A DNA stretch of 64,000 nucleotides from Hydractinia symbiolongicarpus (Eukaryota; Cnidaria; Hydrozoa; Anthoathecata; Hydractiniidae), in assembly GCF_029227915.1 (NCBI RefSeq), contig NC_079880.1:27337501-27401500 (forward strand). The letters run 5' to 3'. Both the position numbers and the translations under genes were made by a program. This document shows positions 53,301-64,000 of the stretch, piece after piece; the stretch's first letter is position 1; each line of letters starts with the position of its first letter. The notes beneath the pieces were generated by a model. It was not told the origin of the DNA. It ran no database searches and worked only from the letters and a program-made list of their open reading frames with translations.

Positions 53301-56300
53301 GTTGTAACTCAAACGGACTGATACCGCTAGAAAGTCATTGAAATGAAGTTTTTGAAACTGTCTCTATTTCTTCAGCGCGCGATAACGGCTAGGATTGGTC
53401 CCACAGTAAAAAATGACTTATTTATCTCAATTTTTAAATGAAGCGCTTCCAAAGCGCCCAGTGTAATTCGTGAGTTCCAGCAAACATGTCAAAAAAAGAA
53501 GAATGTTACTTCTTGGAGTCCAATTGTCTCATTTCTCTCATTTATCAGGTCACAGTCCAAAGTTAGTTCAATTAAGTCCCACAGTCACTCATTTCATTGT
53601 TAAAAGCGATATAACTTAGTAATATCGGAAAAATGTCACTAAATACATGTTGGTACGAATATGTAACACCACCGTTGTATCTCAAACGGATTGATACCAC
53701 CAAGAAGTCAATAAGATGTAGTTTTTGAAAATGTCTCTATTTCTTCAGTGAGTGCTAACGGCCAGGATTGGTTCCACAGTAAAAAAAGACTTATTAATCT
53801 TAATTTTTAAATGAAGCGCTTCCACAGTGCCCAGTGTAATCGCTGAGTTCCAGCAAACTTGTCAAAGTAAGAAGAATGTTATTCCTTGTAGTCCAAAATG
53901 CCCATTTATCGCATTTAAAAGATCACAGTCCAGAATCAGTTTAATTAAGTCCCACAGTCAATCGTTTCACTGTTAAAAGCGATGCAACCTAGTAATACCG
54001 GAAAAATGTCAGTAAATACATGTTGATACGAATATGTGACGCAGCCGTTGTATCTCAAACGGATTGATACCACCAAGAAGTCAATGAGATGTAGTTTTTG
54101 AAAATGTCTCTATTTCTTCAGTGAGTGCTAACGGCCAGGATTGGTTCCACAGTAAAAAAAGACTTATTTATCTAAATTTTTAAAAACAGCTCTACCAAAG
54201 AGCATAGTGTATTCAATGAATTCCAGCAATCATGTCGAATTAAGAAGAATGTTATTCCTTGGAGTCCAATTGGCTCATTTATTACATTTATAAGGTCACA
54301 GTCCAGAATCAGTTCAATTAAGTCCCACAGTCAATCGTTTCACTGTTAAAAGCGATGCAACCTAGTAATAGCGGAAAAATATCGCTAAATACATGTTGGT
54401 ACGAATATGTGACGCAATCGCTGTAACTCAAACGGACTGATACCGTTAGAAAGTCAATGAAATGTAGTTTTTGAAACTGTTGCTACTTCTCCAGAGCACG
54501 ATAACGTCTAGGATTAGTCCCACAGTAAAAAATGACTTTTTTATTTAAATTTTTAAATGAAGCGCTACCACAACGCCCAGTGTAACCGCTGAGTTCCGGC
54601 AATCATGTCGAATTAAGAAGAATGTTATTCCTTGGAGTCCAAATGGCCCATTTATCGCATTTAAAAGATGACAGTCCAGAATCAGTTTAATTAAGTCCCA
54701 CAGTCAATCGTTTCACTGTTAAAAGCGATGCAACCTAGTAATACCGGAAAAATGTCAGTAAATACATGTTGATACGAATATGTGACGCAGCCGTTGTATC
54801 TCAAACGGATTGATACCGCCACGAAGTCATTGAGATTTAGTTTTTGACAATGTCTCTATTTCTTCAGCGCGTGCTAATGGACAGGATTTGTCCCACAGTA
54901 AAAAAAGACTTATTTATCTAAATTTTTAAAAAAAGCGCTACCACAGAGCATAGTGTACTTGCTGAAATCCAGCAATCATGTCAATTTAAGAAGAATGTTA
55001 TTCCTTGGAGTCCAGTTGGCTCACTTATCACATTTATCAGGTCACAGACCAAAGTTAGTTCAATTAAGTCCCACAGTCAATCGTTTCATTGTTAAAAGCG
55101 ATATAGCTTAGTAATATCGGAAATATGTCACTAAATACATGTTGGTACGAATATGTGACGCAGCCGTTGTATCTCAAACGGATTTATACTGCTACGAAGT
55201 CAATGAGGTGTAGTTTTTGAGAATATCTCTATTTCTTCAGTGCGTGCCAACGGCCATGACTGGTCCCACAGCAAAAATAGACTTATTTATCTAAATGTTT
55301 TAAAAAAGCGCTACCACAGAGCATAGTGCACTCGCTAAATCCAAGCAATCATGTCGAATAAGAAGAATGTTATTTCTTGTAGTCAAACTGGCACATTTAT
55401 CACATTTATAAGGTCACAGGCCAAAGTTAGTTCAATTAAGTCCCACAGTCAATCTTTTCATTGTTAACAGCGATATAATTAGTAATATCGGAAAAATGTC
55501 GCTAAATACATGTTGGTACGAATATGTAACGCGGCCGTTGTATCTCAAACGGATTGATACTGCCACGAAGTCGGTGAGATTTAGTTTTTGAGAATGTCTC
55601 TATTTCTTCAGTGCGTGCTAACGGCCAGAATTGGTCCCATAGTATATAAAAACTTATTTATCTAAATTTTTAAAAAAAAGCGCTACCGCAGAGCATAGTG
55701 TACTCGCTGAATTCCAGCAATCATGTCGAATTAAGAAAAATGTTATTCCTTAGAGTCCAATTGGCTCATTTATCGCATTTATAAGGTCACAGTCTAGAAT
55801 CAGTTCAATTAAGTCCCACAGTCAATCGCTTCACTGTTAAAAGCGATACAACTTAGTAATATTGGAAAAAAATCACTAAATACATGTTGCTGCAAATATG
55901 TGACGCAACTGTTGTAACTCAAAGGGACTAATACCGTTAGAACGTCATTGAAATATAGTTTTTGAAACTGTCTCTATTTCTTCAGCGCGCGATAGAGGCT
56001 AGGATTGGTCCCACAGTAAAAAATGACTTATTTATCTCAATTTTTAAATGAAGCGCTTCCACAGCGCCCAGTGTAATCGGTGAGTTCCAGCAAACATGTC
56101 AAAGTAAGAAGAATGTTACTTCTTGGAGTCCAATTGTCTCATTTATCTCATTTATCGGTCACAGTCCAAAGTTAGTTCAATTAAGTTCCACAGTCAATCG
56201 TTTTACTAATAAAAGCGATGCAACCTAGTAATATCAGAGAAATATCGTTTATTTATGTTGGTATGATTATGTGACACAACCGTTGTAACTCAAACGGACT

Positions 56301-57381
56301 GATACCGTTAGAAAGTAATTGAAATGTAGTTTTTGAAGCTGTCGCTCTTTCTTCAGCACGCGATAACGGCTAGGGTTGGTCCGATAGTAAAGAATGACTT
56401 ATTTATTTAAATTTTTAAATGAAGCGCTACCACAACGCCCAGTGTAACCGCTGAGTTCCAGCAATCACGTCAAATTAAGAAGAATGTTATTTCTTTGAGT
56501 CCAATTGTCACATTTAACACATTTATCAGGTCACAGTCCAAAGTTAGTTCAATTAAGTCCCACCTCAATCGTTTCAGTGTTAAAGGCGATGCAACCTAGT
56601 AATAACAGAAAAATATCGCTAAATACATGTTGGTACGAATATGTAACGCAACCGTTGTAACTGAAACGCACTGATACCGTTAGAACGTCATTGAAATGTA
56701 GTTTTTGAAACTGTCTCTATTTCTTCAGCGTTCGATAACGGCTAGGATTGGTCCCAAAGTAAAAAATGACTTATTTATCTCAATTTTCAAATGAAGCGCT
56801 TCCACAGCGCCCAGTGTAATCGCTGAGTTCCAGCAAACATGTCAAAATAAGAAGAATGTTATTCCTTGTAGTCCAAAATGCCCATTTATCGCATTTAAAA
56901 GGTCACAGTCCAGAATCAGTTCAATTAAGTACCACAGTCAATCGTTTCACTGTTAAAAGCGATGCAACCTAGTAATAGCGGAAAAATATCGCTAAATACA
57001 TGTTGGTACGAATATGTGACCCTGCCGTTGTAACTCAAACGGACTGATACCGCTAGAAAGTCATTGAAATGAAGTTTTTGAAACTGTCTCTATTTCTTCA
57101 GCGCGCGATAACGGCTAGGATTGGTCCCACAGTAAAAAATGACTTATTTATCTCAATTTTTAAATGAAGCGCTTCCACAGCGCCCAGTGTAATTCGTGAG
57201 TTCCAGCAAACATGTCAAAAAAAGAAGAATGTTACTTCTTGGAGTCCAATTGTCTCATTTCTCTCATTTATCAGGTCACAGTCCAAAGTTAGTTCAATTA
57301 AGTCCCACAGTCACTCATTTCATTGTTAAAAGCGATATAACTTAGTAATATCGGAAAAATGTCACTAAATACATGTTGGTA
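50330..57381 (+). repeat. 3,726-bp ten-monomer HOR, two near-complete copies
   Basis: ACAGCTCTACCAAAGAGC occurs at 50,461 and 54,187, and GTTTATTTATGTTGG at 52,521 and 56,247, both at an offset of 3,726 bp. Copies span about 50,330-53,655 and 54,056-57,381. They share private traits such as GATAGAGGCTAGG, CACCGCAGAGC or CTACCGCAGAGC, and GTTGCTGCAAATATG. The start of a third copy lies at 57,912 (offset 3,725 bp), and a related B unit at 62,011. Differences are few, so this is among the youngest events in the window. Confidence 0.92.
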
Positions 57382-59039
57382 CGAATATGTGACCCAACCG
57401 TTGAAACTCAAACGGACTGATACCACCAGAAAATAATTGAAATGAAGTTTTTGAAACTGTCTCTATTTCTTCAGCGCGCAATAACGGCTAGGATTGGTCC
57501 CACAGTAAAAAATGACTTATTTATCTCAATTTTTAAATGAAGCGCTTCCACAGCGCCCAGTGTAATCGGTGAGTTCCAGCAAACATGTCAAAGTAAGAAG
57601 AATGTTACTTCTTGGAGTCCAATTGTCTCATTTATCTCATTTTTCAGGTCACAGTCCAAAGTTAGTTCAATTAAGTCCCACAGTCACTCATTTCATTGTT
57701 AAAAGCGATATAACTTAGTAATATCGGAAAAATGTCACTAAATACATGTTGGTACGAATATGTAACACAACCGTTGTATCTCAAACGGATTGATACCACC
57801 AAGAAGTCAATGAGATGTAGTTTTTGAAAATGTCTCTATTTCTTCAGTGAGTGCTAACGGCCAGGATTGGTTCCACAGTAAAAAAAGACTTATTTATCTA
57901 AATTTTTAAAAACAGCTCTACCAAAGAGCATAGTGTATTCACTGAATTCCAGCAATCATGTCGAATTAAGAAGAATGTTATTCCTTGGAGTCCAAATGGC
58001 CCATTTATCGCATTTAAAAGATCACAGTCCAGAATCAGTTTAATTAAGTCCCACAATCAATCTTTTCAGTGTTAAAAGCGATGCAACCTAGTAATACAGG
58101 AAAAATGTCAGTAAATACATGTTGATACAAATATGTGACGCAGCCGTTGTATCTCAAACGGATTGATACCACCAGAAAATAATTGAAATGAAGTTTTTGA
58201 AACTGTCTCTATTTCTTCAGCGCGCAATAACGGCTAGGGTTGGTTCCACAGTAAAAAATGACTTATTTATCTCATTTTTAAAATGAAGCGCTTCCACAGC
58301 GCCCAGTGTAATCGCTGAGTTCCAACAATCATGTCAAAGTAAGAAGAATATTTTTTTTTAGAGTCCAGTTGGCTCACTTATCACATTTATAAGGTCAAAG
58401 GCCAAACTTAGTTCAATTAAGTCCCACAGTCAATCATTTCATTTTTAAAAGCGATATAACTTAGTAATATCGGAAAACTGTCACTAAATACATGTTGGTA
58501 CGAATATGTGACGCAGCCGTTGTAACTCAAAGTGACTGATACCGTTAGAACGTCATTGAATATAGTTTTTGAAATTGTCTCTATTTCTTCAGCGCGCAAT
58601 AACGGCTAGGATTGGTCCCACTGTAAAAAATGACTTATTTATCTCAATTTTTAAATGAAGCGCTTCCACAGCGCCAAGTGTAATCGCTGAGTTCCAACAA
58701 TCATGTCAAAGTAAGAAGAATGTTATTTCTTGGAGTCCAGCTGGCTCACTTATCACATTTATAACGTTACAGGCCAAAGGTAGTTGAATTAAGTCCCACA
58801 GTCAATCATTTCATTGTTAAAAGCGATATAACTTAGTAATATCGGACAAATGTCACTAAATACATGTTGGTACGAATATGTGACGCAACCGTTGTATCTC
58901 AAACGGATTGAGACCGCCAAGAAGTCAATGAGATGTAGTTTTTGAGAATGTCTCTATTTCTTCAGTGCGTGCTAACGGCCAGGATTGGTTCCACAGTAAA
59001 AAAAGACTTATTTATCTAAATTTTTAAAAACAACGCTAC

Positions 59040-60430
59040 CACAGAGCATAGTGTATTCGCTGAATTCCAGCAATCATGTCGAATTAAGAAAAATGTTATT
59101 CCTTGGATCCAATTGGCTCATTTAATGCATTTATAAGGTCACAGTCCAGAATCAGTTCAATTAAGTCACACAGTCAATCGTTTCACTGTTAAAAGCGATG
59201 CAACCTAGTGATATCCGAATACTATCGCTAAATACATGTGGGGACGAATATGTGACGCAACCGTTGTAACTCAACCGGATTGATACCGTTAGAAAGTCAA
59301 TGAAATGTAGTTTTTGAAATTGTTGCTACTTCTTCAGAGCACGATAACGGTTAGAAATTGTTCCACAGTAGAAAATGACTTTTTTATTTAAATTTTTAAA
59401 TAGAGCGCTACCACAGCGCCCAGTGTAATCGCTGAGTTGCGGCAATCATGTAAATTTAAGAAGAATGTTATTTCTTGGAGTCCAATTGTCTCATTTATCA
59501 CACTCATCAGGTCACAGTCCAAAGTTAGTTCAATTAAGTCCCACAGTCAATCGTTTCACTAATAAAAGCGATGCAACCTAGTAATATCAGAGAAATATCG
59601 CTAAATTAATGTTGGTACGAATATGTGACCCAACCGTTGTAACTCAAACGGACTGACACCGTGAGAAAGTAATTGAGATGTAGTTTTTGAGAATGTCTCT
59701 ATTTCTTCAGTGCGTGGTAACGGCCAGGATTGGTTCCACAGTAAAAAAAGACTTATTTATCTAAATTTTTAAAAACAACGCTACCACAGAGCATAGTGTA
59801 TTCGCTGAATTCCAGAAATCATGTCGAATTAAGAAAACTGTTATTCCTTGGATCCAATTGGCTCATTTCATGCATTTATAAGGTCACAGTCCAGAATCAG
59901 TTCAATTAAGTCACACAGTCAATCGTTTCACTGTTAAAAGCGATGCAACCTAGTGATATCCGAATACTATCGCTAAATACATGTGGGAACGAATATGTGA
60001 CGCAACCGTTGTAACTCAATCGAATTGATACCGTTAGAAAGTCAATGAAATGTAGTTTTTGAAACTGTTGCTACTTCTTCAGAGTACGATAACGGTTAGA
60101 AATGGTTCCACAGTAAAAAATGACTTTTTTATTTAAATTTTTAAATAGAGCGCTACCACAGCGCCCAGTGTAATCGCTGACTTGCGGCAATCATGTAAAT
60201 TTTAGAAGAATGTTATTTCTTGGAGTCCAATTGTCTCATTTATCACACTCATCAGGTCACAGTCCAAAGTTAGTTCAATTAAGTCCCACAGTCAATCGTT
60301 TCACTAATAAAAGCGATGCAACCTAGTAATATCAGAGAAATATCGCTAAATTAATGTTGGTACGAATATGTGACCCAACCGTTGTAACTCAAACGGACTG
60401 ACACCGTGAGAAAGTAATTGAGATGTAGTT
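59040..60430 (+). repeat. 745-bp dimeric HOR, two copies
   Basis: CCTTGGATCCAATTGG, a 1-bp-deleted form of CCTTGGAGTCCAATTGG, occurs at ~59,101 and ~59,846 (GGATCC at 59,105/59,850, offset 745 bp). Both copies also share AAGTCACACAGTC, GAGTTGCGGC or GACTTGCGGC, and TCGCTAAATTAATG. The second copy follows directly after the first. Confidence 0.87.
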
Positions 60431-62221
60431 TTTGAAACTGTCGCTCTTTCTTCAGCACGCGATAACGGCTACGATTGGTCCGACAGTAAAGAATGGCTTA
60501 TTTATTTATATTTTTAAATGAAGCGCTACCACAACGCCCAGTGTAACCGCTGATTTCCAGCAATCATGTCGTATTAAGAAGAATGTTATTCCTTGAAGTC
60601 CAATTGCCTCATTTATTACTTTTATAAGGTCACAGTCCAGAATCAGTTCAATTATGTCCCACAGTCAATCGTTTCACTGTTAAAAGCGATGCAACCTAGT
60701 AGTATTTGAAATTTATCGCTAAATACATGTTGGTACGAATATGTGACGCAACCGTTGTAACTCAAACGGACTGATACCGCTAGAACGTCATTGAAATGTA
60801 GTTTTTGAAACTGTCTCTATTTCTTCAGCTCGCGATAACGGCTAGGATTGGTCCCACAGTAAAAAATGACTTATTTATCTCAATTCTTAAATGACGCGCT
60901 TCCACAGCGCCCAGTGTAATCGCTGAGTTTCAACAAACATGTCAAAGTAAAAAGAATGTTATTTCTTGGAGTCCAATTGTTTCATTTATCACATTTATCA
61001 GGTCGCAGGCCAAAGTTAGTTGAATTAAGTCCCACAGTCAATCGTTTCACTAATAAAAGCGATGCAACCTAGTAATATCAGAGAAATATCGCTAAATTAA
61101 TGTTGGTACAAATATGTGACCCAACCGTTGTAACTCAAACGGACTGACACCGTGAGAAAGTAATTGAGATGTAGTTTTTGAAACTGTCACTCTTTCTTCA
61201 GCACGCTATTACGGCTAGGATTGGTCCGACAGTAAAGAATGACTTATTTATTCAAATTTTTAAATAAAGCGCTACCACAGAGCATAGTGTACTCGCTGAT
61301 TTCCAGCAATCATGTCGAATTAGGAAGAATGTTATTCCTTGGAGTCCAATTGGCTCATTTATTACATTTATAAGGTCACAGTCCAGAATCAGTTCAATTA
61401 TGTCCCACAGTCAATCGTTTCACTGTTAAAAGCGATGCAACCTAGTAGTAGCGGAAATATAGCGTTAAATACATGTTGGTACGAATATGTGACGGAGCCG
61501 TTTTAACTCAAACGGATTGATACCGCTAGAACGTCATTGAAATGTAGTTTTTGAAACTGTCTCTATTTCTTCAGCGCGCGATGACGGCTAGGATTGGTCC
61601 CACAGTAAAAAATGACTTATTTATCTCAATTCTTAAATGAAGCGCTTCCACAGCGCCCAGTGTAATCGCTGAGTTTCAACAAACATGTCAAAGTAAGAAG
61701 AATGTAATTTCTTGGAGTCCAATTGTCTCATTTATCACACTCATCAGGTCACAGTCCAAAGTTAGTTCAATTAAGTCCCACAGTCAATCGTTTTCCCAAT
61801 AGAAACGATGCAACCTAGTAATATCAGAGAAATATCGTTTATTTATGTTGGTACGAATATGTGACCCAACCGTTGTAACTCAAACGGATTGATACCACCA
61901 AGAAGTCAATGAAATGTTGTTTTTGAGAATGTCTCTATTTCTTCAGTGAGTGCTAACGGCCAGGATTGGTTCCACAGTAAAAAAAGACTTTTTTATCTAA
62001 ATATTTAAAAACAGCTCTACCAAAGAGCATAGTGTATTCACTAAATTCCAGCAATCATGTCGAATTAAGAAGAATGTTATTCCTTGGAGTCCAATTGGCT
62101 CATTTATTACATTTATAAGGGCACAGTCCAGAATCAGTTCAATTAAGTCCCACAGTCAATCGTTTCACTGTTAAAAGCGATGCAACCTAGTAATAGCGGA
62201 AAAATATCGCTAAATACATGT

Positions 62222-64000
62222 TGGTACGAATATGTGACGCAACCGTTGTAACTCAAACGGACTGATACCGTTAGAAAGTCAATGAAATGTAGTTTTTGAA
62301 ACTGTTGCTACTTCTTCAGAGCACGATAACGGCTAGGATTGGTCCCACAATAAAAAATGTCTTTTTTATTTAAATTTTTAAATGTAGCGCTACCACAACG
62401 CCCAGTGTAACCGCTGAGTTCCGGCAATCATGTCAAATTAAGAAGAATGTTATTTCTTGGAGTCCAAATGGCCCATTTATCGCATTTAAAAGATCACAGT
62501 CCAGAATCAGCTTAATTAAGTCCCACAGTCAATCGTTTCACTGTTAAAAGCGATGCAACCTAGTAATAGCGGAAAAATATCGCTAAATACATGTTGGTAC
62601 GAATATGTGACGCAACTGCTGTAACTCAAACGGACTGATACCGTTAGAAAGTCAATAAAATGTAGTTCTTGAAACTGTTGCTACTTCTTCAGAGCACGAT
62701 AACGGCTAAGATTGGTCCCACAGTAAAAAATGACTTTTTTATTTAAATTTTTAATGAAGCGCTACCACAGTGCCCAGTGTAATCGCTGAGTTCCGGCAAT
62801 CATGTAAAATTAGGACGAATGTTATTTCTTGGAGTCCAATTGTTTCATTTATCACACTCATCAGGTCACAGTCCAAAGTTAGTTCAATTAAGTTCCACAG
62901 TCAATCGTTTCACTAATAAAAGCGATGCAACCTAGTAATATCAGAGAAATATTCGTTTATTTATGTTGCTACGAATATGTGACCCAACCGTTGTAACTCA
63001 AACGGACTGAAACTGTTAGAAAGTAATTGAAATGTAGTTTTTGAAGCTGTCGTTCTTTCTTCAGCACGCGATAACGGCTAGGGTTGGTCCGATAGTAAAG
63101 AATGACTTATTTATTTAAATTTTTAAATGAAGCGCTACCACAACGCCCAGTGCAACCGCTGAGTTCCAGCAATCATGTCAAATTAAGAAGAATGTTATTT
63201 CTTGGAGTCCAATTGTCTCATTTATCACATTTATCAGGTCACAGTCCAAAGTTAGTTCAATTAAGTCCCACCGCCAATCGTTTCAGTGTTAAAGGCGATG
63301 CAACCTAGTAATAACAGAAAAATATCGCTAAATACATTTTGGTACGAATATGTGACGCAACCGTTGTAACTCAAACGGACTGATACCGTTAGAAAGTCAA
63401 TAAAATGTAGTTCTTGAAACTGTTGCTACTTCTTCAGAGCACGATAACGGCTAGGATTGGTCCCACAATAAAAAATGTCTTTTTTATTTAAATTTTTAAA
63501 TGTAGCGCTACCACAACGCCCAGTGTAACCGCTGAGTTCCGGCAATCATGTCAAATTAAGAAGAATGTTATTTCTTGGAGTCCAAATGGCCCATTTATCG
63601 CATTTAAAAGATCACAGTCCAGAATCAGCTTAATTAAGTCCCACAGTCAATCGTTTCACTGTTAAAAGCGATGCAACCTAGTAATAGCGGAAAAATATCG
63701 CTAAATACATGTTGGTACGAATATGTGACGCAACTGCTGTAACTCAAACGGACTGATACCGTTAGAAAGTCAATAAAATGTAGTTCTTGAAACTGTTGCT
63801 ACTTCTTCAGAGCACGATAACGGCTAAGATTGGTCCCACAGTAAAAAATGACTTTTTTATTTAAATTTTTAATGAAGCGCTACCACAGTGCCCAGTGTAA
63901 TCGCTGAGTTCCGGCAATCATGTAAAATTAGGACGAATGTTATTTCTTGGAGTCCAATTGTTTCATTTATCACACTCATCAGGTCACAGTCCAAAGTTAG
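62222..64000 (+). repeat. 1,118-bp trimeric HOR, one full and one partial copy
   Basis: GGTCCCACAATAAAAAATG occurs at 62,341 and 63,459, an offset of 1,118 bp (three monomers). Unit 1 is ~62,222-63,339 and unit 2 runs from ~63,340 to the window edge. The start of unit 2 carries TAAAATGTAGTTCTTG, which unit 1 has only one repeat period later (near 62,660). This suggests the duplication joined slightly different neighbours or was followed by conversion. Confidence 0.88.

Larger units (their letters stand above)
30887..64000 (+). repeat. 373-bp satellite array, right block
   Basis: The same satellite continues in the same orientation and exact monomer phase after the insert. The left block stops after GCGATA and this block starts with TAACTTAG, which together restore the normal GCGATATAACTTAG. 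The array runs to the window edge, so its true end is not seen. Compared with the left block it is richer in C-type monomers (CACAACGCCCAGTG, with TTCCGGCAATCA or TTCCAGCAATCA), mainly after ~32.5 kb. It also contains a variant with CGTTTATTTATG in place of CGCTAAATACATG (for example 39,481, 42,460, 48,423, 52,521 and 56,247). No gene, RNA gene or further transposon was seen in these ~33 kb. Confidence 0.97.

Noticed and set aside
30887-64000. tRNA- or 5S rRNA-like internal promoter boxes in the monomer
   Set aside because: GGATTGGTCCC and similar strings only loosely resemble a B box (GGTTCGANTCC). No matching A box or cloverleaf could be found.

Overview
This 64-kb window is almost entirely satellite DNA. 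About 61.4 kb (1-28,260 and 30,887-64,000) is one head-to-tail array of a ~373-bp monomer, roughly 165 units, all on the + strand. It is interrupted once by a 2,626-bp insert (28,261-30,886) whose ends match a canonical, non-autonomous Helitron. I see no convincing protein-coding gene, rRNA or tRNA. The open frames of 60-106 codons come from the satellite or from low-complexity AT-rich DNA.

Organism: the long, AT-rich satellite with multi-level higher-order repeats and a Helitron point to a eukaryotic heterochromatic region, such as a centromere, pericentromere or large interstitial block. TAGC/CTAG microsatellites and a Helitron carrying internal tandem repeats would suit an invertebrate animal (sponges and molluscs are possibilities). 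The sequence does not identify the species, so this is a weak inference.

Layout: monomers fall into at least three sequence types. Type A has the GAAGCGCTTC palindrome and 'CAGCGCCCAGTG'. Type B has 'GCTACCACAGAGCATAGTG'. Type C has 'TTCCGGCAATCA' or related forms with 'CACAACGCCCAGTG'. A and B often alternate as ~746-bp dimers. C-like units are seen at 0-4 kb and are common after ~32.5 kb. On top of this lie higher-order repeats (HORs): 3,526 bp (left edge, carrying a truncated monomer), 1,491 bp x3 (8.3-12.8 kb), ~3,353 bp x2 (14.4-20.6 kb), 372 bp x2 (21.9-22.6 kb), ~3,724 bp (23.9 vs 27.6 kb), 1,491 bp x2 (31.8-34.75 kb), an interleaved set with offsets of 2,979, 3,725, 4,098, 5,963 and 8,196 bp (36-54 kb), 3,726 bp x2 (50.3-57.4 kb), 745 bp x2 (59-60.4 kb) and 1,118 bp (62.2-64 kb). 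Nearly all offsets are whole multiples of ~372.5 bp, as unequal crossover or conversion in register would produce.

The Helitron starts with TC, ends with CTAG after a GTGGA/TCCAC hairpin, and sits between A and T without a target-site duplication. An unfilled copy of the same site, including a rare linked variant, lies exactly ten monomers upstream at 24,536/24,537. Most of the element's interior is a second, strongly diverged tandem array of ~95-bp units. The main biological interest is this nesting (an old minisatellite inside a Helitron inside a young HOR satellite) and the HOR history that can be read from copied scars and junctions.
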